Assembly: GCA_023666615.1 (NCBI GenBank)
Contig: JAMPBQ010000001.1
Location: 970,648-1,034,647, forward strand
From: Clostridium sp.
Lineage (GTDB): Bacteria; Bacteroidota; Bacteroidia; Bacteroidales; Muribaculaceae
Reading direction: 5' to 3'
Length of the DNA stretch: 64,000 nt
A program made the position numbers and the translations under genes. Below are positions 43,923 through 50,749 of the stretch, in pieces. The notes below the pieces were generated by a model. It made no database searches. It was given only the letters and a program-made list of their open reading frames with translations, and was not told the DNA's origin. Each line of letters opens with the position of its first letter. Position 1 is the stretch's first letter.

Positions 43923-43954
43923 CAAAATTAGGAAAAAATCGCGAGATGGACAAA
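43923..43954 (-). promoter_or_regulatory. Promoter of the EmrAB-TolC-like operon
   Basis: Read on the minus strand, TTTG (43951-43954) and TAATTTTG (43923-43930) are 20 bases apart. The transcript start near 43916 leaves a leader of about 220 bases with several GC-rich stem candidates. No other gene is seen in 43694-44176. Confidence 0.75.
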
Positions 43955-43978
43955 AAAAGATTTTTTTTGTTGGTGGAT

Positions 43979-44010
43979 TTACCACGGATTTCACGGATTT
44001 CACGGATTTT
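43979..44010. repeat. Dispersed CACGGATT repeat, copy 1
   Basis: TTACCACGGATT followed by two TTCACGGAT units and a T run. The same 9-base-period sequence recurs at 45238, 48281, 54899 and 58850 and, in part, at 44116. It directly precedes a palindromic element here. Confidence 0.85.
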
Positions 44011-44012
44011 GT

Positions 44013-44106
44013 AACCACAACGAAGCCTCTACGAGGCTTATATTATTGATTGTTTGAGGCCCCAGGCTTCGCCTGGGGTTATTCACAATTTGGCCTCTAC
44101 GAGGCC
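44013..44106. repeat. Dispersed palindromic element (A-B-A form), copy 1
   Basis: Order: head AACCACAACGA, palindrome A AAGCCTCTACGAGGCTT, a short spacer, palindrome B CCCCAGGC-TTC-GCCTGGGG, link TTATTCACAATT, then palindrome A again as GGCCTCTACGAGGCC. The same order is found at 56061-56156 and as an array at 50285-50714. It lies in a gap with no gene. Confidence 0.9.
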
Positions 44107-44151
44107 ATAATTGAGGATTTCACGGATTTTTTTGGTGGGGAGAGGATATAT

Positions 44152-44175
44152 AAAAGGCCGCGGATGCGGCCTTTT
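44152..44175 (-). terminator. Terminator of the tRNA-Ser gene
   Basis: AAAAGGCCGC and GCGGCCTTTT pair around GGAT; on the minus strand it starts two bases after the tRNA 3' end and finishes in TTTT. Confidence 0.85.
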
Positions 44176-44176
44176 G

Positions 44177-44264
44177 CGGAAAGGGCGGGATTCGAACCCG
44201 CGAACGGCTTTCGGCCGTTACAGACTTTCCAGGTCTGCCTCTTCAGCCACTCGAGCACCTTTCC
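44177..44264 (-). tRNA. tRNA-Ser (anticodon GGA)
   Basis: The 88-base gene has acceptor stem GGAAAGG/CCTTTCC, anticodon stem CAGAC/GTCTG with loop CTGGAAA (anticodon GGA, reads TCC/TCT), the long variable arm ACGGCCGAAAGCCGTT typical of serine tRNAs, and T-arm GCGGGTTCGAATCCCGC. CCA is not encoded. Confidence 0.97.
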
Positions 44265-44277
44265 AAAAATTATGGTG

Positions 44278-44309
44278 CAAAGTTACGCACTTTTTTTCAA
44301 TATAACAAA
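44278..44309 (-). promoter_or_regulatory. Promoter of tRNA-Ser
   Basis: On the minus strand TTTG (44306-44309) and TAACTTTG (44278-44285) are separated by 20 bases; the start would fall within about 10 bases of the tRNA 5' end. Confidence 0.75.
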
Positions 44310-44350
44310 ATATGTGCGGCGTTTTTTTGTAACTTTGCGGGAGATTTTGG

Positions 44351-44583
44351 TTTTGGAGATCTTGACCAAGCTCAAGCACGCAACGAAACCGGGCTGGCGC
44401 TTTGGGCGTTTGAGGTTTTGGAGATCTTGAGCAAGCTCAAGCATGCAACGAAACCGGGCTGGCGCTTTGGGCGTTTGAGGTTTTGGAGATCTTGAGCAAG
44501 CTCAAGCATGCAACGAAACCGGGCTGGCGCTTTGGCGTTTGAGGTTTGAGAATCTTGAGCAGAGCTCAAGAACACAACGAAAT
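44351..44583. repeat. 65-bp tandem repeat, three units and a degenerate fourth
   Basis: Units begin at 44351, 44416 and 44481, exactly 65 bases apart, and differ at only a few positions. Each contains the hairpin-forming CTTGAGCAAGCTCAAG followed by CAACGAAACCGGGCTGGCGC. A fourth, decayed unit runs from about 44544 to 44583. The array fills the gap between tRNA-Ser and the FNT gene and lies in the probable leader of the latter. Confidence 0.92.
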
Positions 44584-44610
44584 TTTTTGATTTGGAATTT
44601 TAATTGTTTT

Positions 44611-45219
44611 ATGGAAGGAAAGGATTTGGCGCGTTTTTTTGGAGGCGCGGTTTTGGCGGGCATTTCTATTTCAATAGGGTGCGTGGTTTTTTTGCGGGTT
44701 GGCGGCGTGGCCGGTGCTGTGTTGTTCGCTTTTGGACTATTGGCGTGTGTGCATTTTAAGCTGCCTCTTTATACGGGGACGGCGGGGTTTGTGATGAATT
44801 GGGCTGAGCTGAAGCGGCTTGGTCTGATTTTGGCTGGGAATATCGTGGGATGCGCGGCTATGGCCGTGGCTATGAATGGATGCCTGGAGGGGATATCTGA
44901 TGCCGCGGGGGCTATTACGGCCAAGCGCGGGGGGCTGGACTGGTGGCAGGCGCTGATTTTGGCGGCCATGTGCGGGTATATGATGACAACGGCCGTAAAG
45001 TTTGGGCGGGAGAAGTCGTTTTTGCCACTGCTTTTTGCGGTGCCGGTGTTTATTCTTTGTGGGTTTATCCACAGCATAGCTGACGCTTTTTATATTTTGG
45101 CGTCGCCGTCGAGCGGGGTTGACGGGGGTGTTTGGGTTAATTACGCCATGGCGGTTTGCGGGAATTTTGTTGGATGCAATCTATATAGGCTGCTTTGCTT
45201 TAGGATGGAGTATGTTTGA
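44611..45219 (+). CDS. Formate/nitrite transporter (FNT) family channel
   Basis: The product has 202 residues and six membrane helices, with FNT features: FFGGAVLAGISISIG at the N-terminus, KLPLYTGTAGFV (P/omega loop region) and GFIHSIADAFYILA with the conserved central His of the channel. FNT proteins are usually 250-290 residues; this one has short ends, but all helices appear present. It should carry formate or a similar monovalent anion; formate fits the oxalate cassette in this window. I start at ATG 44611, because the open frame before it runs back into the 65-bp repeats. A -7 box TAACTTTG is at 44330-44337. Confidence 0.85.
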   Translation: MEGKDLARFFGGAVLAGISISIGCVVFLRVGGVAGAVLFAFGLLACVHFKLPLYTGTAGFVMNWAELKRLGLILAGNIVGCAAMAVAMNGCLEGISDAAGAITAKRGGLDWWQALILAAMCGYMMTTAVKFGREKSFLPLLFAVPVFILCGFIHSIADAFYILASPSSGVDGGVWVNYAMAVCGNFVGCNLYRLLCFRMEYV

Positions 45220-45237
45220 TGTTTATTTGGTGGGGGG

Positions 45238-45274
45238 ATTTACCACGGATTTCACAGATTTCACGGATTTTTTT
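45238..45274. repeat. Dispersed CACGGATT repeat, copy 2
   Basis: GATTTACCACGGATTTCACAGATTTCACGGATT and a T run, preceded by TTTGGTGGGG as in the copies near 43970 and 48260. Confidence 0.8.
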
Positions 45275-45314
45275 GATGCGATTAAGATTGGGGAGGATTG
45301 GATGGGGGATTGGT

Positions 45315-45959
45315 TTATTTGCGGCCGAAGTCGGCGGGGATTTCGCCCCATTCTTCGGTTTTCCATTTGAGGATGGGGTTGGCGGGGGCGTGGGTCTGGA
45401 GCCAGTAGTCGGCGCGGGCGAGGAGCTGGGCGAGCTTTGAGTCGGGGGGGAGCTTGACAGTGGATTTGTGGCGCTTGTTGCGCACCCAGGCCTGGGCGGT
45501 GAGAGAATCGGAATATATTGGAGTGGAGCGGTCGCCCTTTTGGTGGAGGAGGGCGAGGGCATGGACAAGGCCAAGGTATTCGCCGATGTTGTTGGAGCCT
45601 CCCGGGACGGGGCCGAAATGGAAAATGCGCTCTCCCGTGCGAACATTGACACCTTGGTATTCGACATTTCCGCCCGGATTTTTGTCGCAGGCTCCGTCGA
45701 CGGCGATTGAATCTTGGATGATTTCGGGGAAGGCTTCGTAATTAACGGCCTGGGCTTTTGCCTTGGCGAGGAAGGTGTAGAACTGCATTTCCTCAACATC
45801 CATGACTTTTCGGAAGGCCTGGGTGGCTTCCTCGCAGGAAGGGAAGCTTTTGTAAGCGGCTCCGCTGAATCCGTCGATTTGGGCTTTGCATTCATCCCAG
45901 CTGTCATATATGCCGGGCTGATAGCCTTTGAAAACTACGTAAAACTTTCGTGACGCCAT
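45315..45959 (-). CDS. rnhA: Ribonuclease HI with N-terminal viroplasmin/RNase H-binding domain
   Basis: This enzyme cuts the RNA strand of RNA-DNA hybrids. The 214-residue protein begins with the caulimovirus-viroplasmin-type hybrid-binding domain (KFYVVFKGYQPGIYDSWDECKAQIDGFSGA in two parts, about 5-45) and continues with the RNase H domain (about 82-200), having the acidic catalytic residues in AVDGACDKNPGG, NNIGEYLGLVHAL, YSDSLTAQAWV and the late Asp in LARADYW. The eukaryote-like domain order is common in Bacteroidetes. It is 13 bases upstream of the alanine-dehydrogenase-like gene's end. Confidence 0.92.
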   Translation of the reverse strand: MASRKFYVVFKGYQPGIYDSWDECKAQIDGFSGAAYKSFPSCEEATQAFRKVMDVEEMQFYTFLAKAKAQAVNYEAFPEIIQDSIAVDGACDKNPGGNVEYQGVNVRTGERIFHFGPVPGGSNNIGEYLGLVHALALLHQKGDRSTPIYSDSLTAQAWVRNKRHKSTVKLPPDSKLAQLLARADYWLQTHAPANPILKWKTEEWGEIPADFGRK

Positions 45960-45972
45960 AGGAGAGGGTTGA

Positions 45973-47187
45973 TTAAGAGAATTGGAGGAGGAGATTTATG
46001 TCGACGTGCCGCAGGCCGACGATTGAGGCGATGCGGGAGTTGACCGGGCGTCCGAGGAATGTGAGGACGGCGCGCTGGAGGCCCTTGTTGAGCATCAGGG
46101 CGTTAGTGACGCCTTCGCAGGTGAAAATTTCCGAGAGCATTGTCAGGAATGTGTTGCTCAGGGCCATGGCGGCGGTGCGCGGCACGGCGTTTCCGGGGGA
46201 AACATAGCAAGCTTGCCTGCCAAGCTCAAGCGGGGAGGAGGCTGATATGAACCTGCTGCTTTCGGGGCCGTCGACTTTTCCGAGGTCAACTTGCCGCAGC
46301 GAGGGGAAAACCTTGCCGGGCTCGTCGTTAAGGTCGAAGATTACGACGCCGGATTTCATTTCGGCCACAGCGTCGGCGGTGATGACGTGCAGGGGCTTGA
46401 CGGGGGTGGCTACGATGACGTCGGCCGTGCGCAGGGCGTTGAGGAGGACGCGAGGATGGAGGGCGGATGCCATTACGCCTGGGCCAAGCTCGCGCAAGGC
46501 GGCGCGGAGGCGGTAGACATCGTTGTCGAACATTCGCACCATGGCTCCGAGCCCGATGGAAGAGCGGGCCGCGGCGATGGCGTCGATGCCCGAGCCGAGG
46601 ATGCAGACTTCGCAAGGGACGATGCCGGCGACGCCGCCGAGGAGGATGCCCTTGCCATGCTCGGCGTCGGCCAGGAGCGAAGAGGCGATGGCGATGGCGG
46701 CGCGGCCTGAAATTTCGGCGAGTATATCGGCGAAAGGGAGATGGCCGAGGCTGTCGACGATATGGTCGATGGCGATGGCGATGACCCTATTTCGGAGGAG
46801 GACGCTTATGACTTCGGGGGAGTCCTCGACAGAGCGCATAAGGGTCATGAGCATTCCCGAGCGCTTGATCATCCTGGCCTCGGCGGGCTCAAGCGGGGAG
46901 AGAGAAATAACAATGTCGGCCCGAAGGGCTTCATCCCTGCGGCAAATTTCCGCGCCTTGCTGGCGATATCTCAAATCGTTGTAGTGTATGCTTTCGGAGG
47001 CGCCCTTTTCTATTTTTACGGCGAATCCCCTCTCCACGAGCATTCCGGCGGCCTCCGGGGTGAGCGGAAATCTTCTTTCGCCGGGCGAGGGAGCCGGGAG
47101 CCCGATTGAGATCAGAGGCTTTGGAATGGCTATTCCGAGCATGCACTCCAGGGGGGAGGGAGAAAAATTGGTTTTGCTATTTTCCAT
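45973..47187 (-). CDS. Alanine dehydrogenase/PNT-like protein lacking catalytic residues
   Basis: The 404-residue protein matches alanine dehydrogenase and transhydrogenase alpha chains over its whole length: RRFPLTPEAAGMLVERGFAV near the start, FADILAEISGRAAIAIASSLL (equivalent to the MSEVAGR block), and the nucleotide-binding VCILGSGIDAIAAARSSIGLGA. In the family a Lys (KVKEP-type block) and a His (YLHLA-type block) act on pyruvate; here these regions read ISLSPLEP and MTLMRSVED, without them. Alanine dehydrogenase activity is therefore doubtful. It starts inside the 3' end of aroK (11-base overlap), so both are in one operon with mscL. Confidence 0.75.
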   Translation of the reverse strand: MENSKTNFSPSPLECMLGIAIPKPLISIGLPAPSPGERRFPLTPEAAGMLVERGFAVKIEKGASESIHYNDLRYRQQGAEICRRDEALRADIVISLSPLEPAEARMIKRSGMLMTLMRSVEDSPEVISVLLRNRVIAIAIDHIVDSLGHLPFADILAEISGRAAIAIASSLLADAEHGKGILLGGVAGIVPCEVCILGSGIDAIAAARSSIGLGAMVRMFDNDVYRLRAALRELGPGVMASALHPRVLLNALRTADVIVATPVKPLHVITADAVAEMKSGVVIFDLNDEPGKVFPSLRQVDLGKVDGPESSRFISASSPLELGRQACYVSPGNAVPRTAAMALSNTFLTMLSEIFTCEGVTNALMLNKGLQRAVLTFLGRPVNSRIASIVGLRHVDINLLLQFS

Positions 47188-47719
47188 AAATCTTCAGCAA
47201 GTCGATGAAACTGTCGATAGACTTCTGTATTTCGGCTTCGTTTTCCAGATAGGACGAGTCGAAGACGGCGTCGGCCTTGGCGTAGTGGGGTTCGCGTTCG
47301 CGCTGCTTTTGGCGGGCGAAGTCGAGCATCCGGGAAGGGGATGCGAGATTGGCGATGAGCGGGCGCTTGGCTCGGCCATCGATAAGACGCTGCAGGAGGC
47401 GATCCTCATTTTCCGGCTTAAGCCAAACCGAAATGCCGCCGGAACGGCGCATGGCCTGCCAGGCGTCGGGATGGCATGGGGCGCCTCCGCCGCAGGCTAT
47501 TACCGCATGGCCTTTGGATGCCAGTTCGGACAGAGCCTCAGCCTCAAAGGAGCGGAAAGCGGCTTCGCCCTTGGAGGCGAAAAATTCGGAAATTGAGACG
47601 CCGGACTTAGCCTCAATGAAATCGTCGAGGTCAAAAAAAGGCATAGACAAACGCTTGGCCAGAGCCTGGCCGAGCGTAGTCTTGCCGGAGCACATAAATC
47701 CGATGAGAAATATGGGCAT
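47177..47719 (-). CDS. aroK: Shikimate kinase
   Basis: This enzyme phosphorylates shikimate in aromatic amino acid synthesis. The 180-residue protein has the P-loop GFMCSGKTTLG (about 7-17), the shikimate-binding DLDDFIEAKSGVSI and FRSFEAEAL blocks and the Gly-rich VIACGGGAPCHPD. It shares one base with the mscL stop (TAATG) and overlaps the next gene by 11 bases, so the three genes are co-transcribed from the promoter at 48184-48215. Confidence 0.95.
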   Translation of the reverse strand: MPIFLIGFMCSGKTTLGQALAKRLSMPFFDLDDFIEAKSGVSISEFFASKGEAAFRSFEAEALSELASKGHAVIACGGGAPCHPDAWQAMRRSGGISVWLKPENEDRLLQRLIDGRAKRPLIANLASPSRMLDFARQKQREREPHYAKADAVFDSSYLENEAEIQKSIDSFIDLLKIYGK

Positions 47720-48153
47720 TATTTTTCGACTTCCTTCTTGAGCAGGTCGCGGATTTGGGTGAGGAGTTCTTCCTGGGTGGGGCCGGCGGGAGCGGCTTCT
47801 TCGGCTTTTTCTTCCTTCTTCTTGAACTTCATAATGACGCGGAGGGCGACGAAGATGCTGAAGGCGACGATAAGGAAATCGACGATGTTTTGGATGAAAA
47901 GGCCATAGTTGATTGCGACCTCTTCAACGGCTGCGACGCCGTCGGCAGTGGCTTCGCGTGCGGGTGTCAGGACGTATTTTAGGTTTTTGTAGCCGTCGCC
48001 GCCAGTCACGAGGGAGGTGCATGGCATGATGATGTCGTTGACGAGAGAGGACACGATTTTGCCGAAGGCCCCGCCGATTATAACGCCGACGGCCATGTCG
48101 ATGATGTTGCCCTTCATGGCAAACTCTTTGAAGTCAGAAAGGAATTTTCCCAT
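47719..48153 (-). CDS. mscL: Large-conductance mechanosensitive channel
   Basis: MscL opens under membrane tension and releases solutes on osmotic downshock. The 144-residue protein has the amphipathic N-terminus MGKFLSDFKEFAMKGN, the pore helix IDMAVGVIIGGAFGKIVSSLV, a second membrane helix (VDFLIVAFSIFVALRVIM) and a charged C-terminal helix. I use ATG 48153, because the promoter at 48184-48215 starts transcription near 48177, downstream of the alternative start at 48186. It is the first gene of the mscL-aroK-alanine-dehydrogenase-like operon. Confidence 0.95.
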   Translation of the reverse strand: MGKFLSDFKEFAMKGNIIDMAVGVIIGGAFGKIVSSLVNDIIMPCTSLVTGGDGYKNLKYVLTPAREATADGVAAVEEVAINYGLFIQNIVDFLIVAFSIFVALRVIMKFKKKEEKAEEAAPAGPTQEELLTQIRDLLKKEVEK

Positions 48154-48183
48154 AATTGATGATTGAATGTTAGAAAATTTTGA

Positions 48184-48215
48184 CAAAAATAGAGATTTTT
48201 ATGGATATAAACAAA
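48184..48215 (-). promoter_or_regulatory. Promoter of mscL-aroK operon
   Basis: On the minus strand TTTG (48212-48215) and TATTTTTG (48184-48191) are separated by 20 bases. It fixes the mscL start codon at 48153. Confidence 0.8.
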
Positions 48216-48280
48216 TTTTGCGGGGAAATGGCTATTGGGGGCTAGTGTTTTTGATGTGGGATTTTTTTTTGGCGGGGATT

Positions 48281-48353
48281 TAACCACGGATTTTTGATGT
48301 GGGATTTTTTTTGGGATTTAACCACGGATTCCACGGATTCCACGGATTTTTTT
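48281..48353. repeat. Dispersed CACGGATT repeat, copy 3 (doubled)
   Basis: A short TAACCACGGATTTTT is followed by a longer copy with two TTCCACGGA units and a T run; both are preceded by a T run and GGGATTTAACC. No gene is seen in the gap 48216-48435. Confidence 0.8.
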
Positions 48354-48362
48354 AATTTAATT

Positions 48363-48438
48363 TCGTATTATCGTTTTATCGTTTTATCGTTTTATCGTTA
48401 TATCGTTATATCGTTATATCGTTATATCGATCGTTTTA
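48363..48438. repeat. Octamer tandem array, TATCGNNN type, second copy
   Basis: Eight units (TCGTATTA, three TCGTTTTA, four TCGTTATA) run without a break from 48363 to 48426, then TCGA and one more TCGTTTTA. Like the array at 974-1117 it has TATCG plus three variable bases with period 8. The last unit runs into the stop codon of the minus-strand methyltransferase gene. Confidence 0.88.
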
Positions 48439-49233
48439 TTTTGTGAGCTGGTAGAAGGCCACGGCGCTGGCTGCGGCGACGTTGAGGGAGTCGACGCCGT
48501 GCGACATGGGGATGCGCGCGACGAAGTCGGCATTCGCAATAGCCTGGCGGCTAAGGCCGTCGCCCTCCGTGCCGAGGATTATGGCAAGGCGGGGCTCGGC
48601 GGAAAGGAGGGGGGAATCAATCGGGAGGCTGTCGTCGGTGAGGGCCATTGCCACTGTCTTGAAGCCGAGCGTCCTGAGGGAGTCTGGAGAATCAATCCAT
48701 GTCCAGGGAATTTGGAATATGGTGCCCATCGAGACGCGCACGGCCCGGCGGTTGAGGGGGTCGCAGCTTGTCCGGGTGAGGAGGACAGCGTCGATGCCCA
48801 GGGCCGCGGCTGAGCGGAAGATGGCGCCAATGTTTGTGGTATCACATACGCCATCGATTACGGCGACCCTTTTTGTGACTGCGCAAACATCGGCCGGAGC
48901 CGGAAGGGCGGGGCGACGGAAGGCGCAGAGGACTCCACGGGTGAGCTTATAGCCGGTGAGGGAAGAGAGGGTTTCCCTTGGGCCGGTGAAGATTTCCAGA
49001 CCGGGGCAGCGGGAAATGATGTCCTTGGCGTCGCCCTCGATGTGCTTCTCCTCGCAGAGCATAGACAGGGGCCGCATGCCCGCGTCGAGTGCAAGCTTAA
49101 TCACCTTGGGGCTTTCGGCGATGAATAGGCCTTGGTCGGGATGAAGCTTGTTGGCAAGCTGAGCGTCGGTGAGGGCGCAGTAGGGGGCCAGGCCGGGATG
49201 TGACAGGGAATCAATGCGTATGATATTGTTCAT
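48436..49233 (-). CDS. SpoU/TrmH-family RNA 2'-O-methyltransferase
   Basis: The 265-residue protein has an N-terminal substrate-binding domain and the C-terminal SPOUT knot domain with the family's motifs: DTTNIGAIFRSAAALG (motif 1, Asn and Arg), IILGTEGDGLSRQAI (motif 2) and IPMSHGVDSLNVAAASAVAFY (motif 3). It methylates a ribose in rRNA or tRNA; the exact target (RlmB or other) cannot be told. It overlaps the upstream glycosyltransferase gene by four bases (ATGA). Confidence 0.92.
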   Translation of the reverse strand: MNNIIRIDSLSHPGLAPYCALTDAQLANKLHPDQGLFIAESPKVIKLALDAGMRPLSMLCEEKHIEGDAKDIISRCPGLEIFTGPRETLSSLTGYKLTRGVLCAFRRPALPAPADVCAVTKRVAVIDGVCDTTNIGAIFRSAAALGIDAVLLTRTSCDPLNRRAVRVSMGTIFQIPWTWIDSPDSLRTLGFKTVAMALTDDSLPIDSPLLSAEPRLAIILGTEGDGLSRQAIANADFVARIPMSHGVDSLNVAAASAVAFYQLTK

Positions 49234-50189
49234 GCAGTGCGGTATATTAAAGATGCGATGGCCAATGTGGATTTCTTTCCAAGGTAGGACAGGAGGGCGC
49301 CAATCTTATTTTTCAGCCTCGATTTGGGGTTGAAGATGATTGAAGAGCGATTTGCCTTGACCACATCCCAACAAGCGGAAGAGGCGGGGTGGGAATTTCT
49401 GGAGCAAAGGACAAACATATTGAAGTTGGCAGCGAACTTGCGGTCTATCGCCGCCAAGCGCAGAGCGGGGGAATCCTTGCAATGGTCCACAATCCTGTCT
49501 ACGACCGCGAGAACATCGAGGCGTTTTTGGCTGAAAACGTGGAGAAGGCCGGCGGGGTTGGAGCGGTAAAAATACATGCGGGCGTCGGAATGGGCAATCA
49601 TGGAAGCCCGCTCATAAACGCGATAGAAGAAATCCAAATCCTCGTAGATGATGCCCGGGGGGAAACGCAGGCCGTCGAAGAGGCCGGCTTTGAATAGATG
49701 CCCCCAGGCGGAGCAGAGCATTCCGCTATTTTGGTATAGCACCCGCTCTATGGCCTGAGCGGGCTTCATGACTTGGAGATTGGGGCTTGCGGGTTTCCAT
49801 TTGGGGGCTGCGCCTTTCAGGACGGAGCAAGAGTATATGTCGGCGCCGGAAGAGCGCAGGGCGCTTAAGGCGAGCTCGAGGAAGCGAGGGTGGATGGCGT
49901 CGTCGGCGTCAACGAAAGCGATGAACGAGCCCGAGGCAATGTCAAGGCCGGCATTTCGGGCGCAGGAAGGGCCTTGATTGCTTTGGCGAATGACTTTTAT
50001 TCTGGGGTCGCGGTTGGCGAAATCCGAGGCTATTTGGGCTGTTGAGTCTACGCTGCCGTCGTCGATGATGATAAGCTCGAAGTCGGTGCGGGATTGGGCC
50101 AGGACGCTGCGGATGGCTATGGCGAGGTTGGCCTGGGAGTTGTAGGCGGGGATGATTATTGAGATTAGAGGGGGATGGGGGTTCGTCAC
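49230..50189 (-). CDS. Family 2 glycosyltransferase
   Basis: The 319-residue protein has the GT-A fold: ISIIIPAYNSQANLAIAIRS at the N-terminus, ELIIIDDGSVDSTAQI, and the DXD-like metal-binding AFVDADDAIHP near 90-100, with ARNAGLDIASGSF before it. It should transfer a sugar to a surface polysaccharide or lipid. No other glycan-synthesis genes are nearby, so its pathway is unknown. It is translationally coupled to the RNA methyltransferase gene. The 560 bases upstream hold the palindromic array. Confidence 0.92.
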   Translation of the reverse strand: MTNPHPPLISIIIPAYNSQANLAIAIRSVLAQSRTDFELIIIDDGSVDSTAQIASDFANRDPRIKVIRQSNQGPSCARNAGLDIASGSFIAFVDADDAIHPRFLELALSALRSSGADIYSCSVLKGAAPKWKPASPNLQVMKPAQAIERVLYQNSGMLCSAWGHLFKAGLFDGLRFPPGIIYEDLDFFYRVYERASMIAHSDARMYFYRSNPAGLLHVFSQKRLDVLAVVDRIVDHCKDSPALRLAAIDRKFAANFNMFVLCSRNSHPASSACWDVVKANRSSIIFNPKSRLKNKIGALLSYLGKKSTLAIASLIYRTA

Positions 50190-50284
50190 GGATTTTTGGT
50201 GGGATTTTAATTTTTTGGGATTATATTTTTGTGGAGGGGGAGAGGGTGTTGAAAAAGCGCTTAAAAAAGATGGACATTTGCTTT

Positions 50285-50714
50285 AACCACAAGACGCCTC
50301 TACGAGGCTTGCCTTTCTGATTGTCATAGCCCCCAGGCTACGCCTGGGGTTAATCACAATATGGCCTCTACGAGGCCTTGGCTAGCCCCCCAGGCTGCGC
50401 CTGGGGTTAATCACAATGTGGCCTCTACGAGGCCTTGGCTAGCCCCCCAGGCTGCGCCTGGGGTTAATCACAATGTGGCCTCTACGAGGCCTTGGCTAGC
50501 CCCCAGGCTACGGCTGGGGTTAATCACAATATGGCCTCTACGAGGCCTTGGCTAGCCCCCAGGCTGCGCCTGGAGTTAATCACAATATGGCCTCTACGAG
50601 GCCTTGGCTAGCCCCCAGGCTACGCCTGGGGTTAATCACAATATTGCCTCTACGAGGCCATGGCTAGCCCCAGGCTGCGCCTGGGGCTAATCACAATATG
50701 GCCTCTACGAGGCC
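50285..50714. repeat. Palindromic tandem array, about seven units of 55-57 bp
   Basis: After the head AACCACAAGACGCCTCTACGAGGC, palindrome A GGCCTCTACGAGGCC recurs at about 50364, 50421, 50478, 50534, 50590, 50646 and 50701. Between copies lie TTGGCTAG, palindrome B CCCCAGGC-TGC-GCCTGGGG and TTAATCACAATATG. Units differ by single bases, including compensating or loop changes (TGC, TAC). There are no unique spacers, so this is not CRISPR. It fills the gap 50190-50749 between two minus-strand genes. Confidence 0.95.
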
Positions 50715-50749
50715 TTGGCTGAGTTTTTTCAACATCATCTACCTAGCGG

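Noticed and set aside
43566..44018. 150-residue minus-strand frame upstream of the TolC-like gene
   Set aside because: It overlaps the signal peptide region of the real gene in another frame and includes the dispersed repeat.
44372..44575. 67-residue minus-strand frame in the 65-bp repeats
   Set aside because: It is a translation of the tandem repeat without a ribosome site or promoter.
50361..50555. 65-residue repeat protein in the palindromic array
   Set aside because: The frame is only the translation of a 57-base repeat (multiple of three by chance) and breaks when units change to 56 bases; no start signal.
50285..50714. CRISPR array
   Set aside because: The units are similar throughout and there are no unique spacers of constant length; no cas gene is near.
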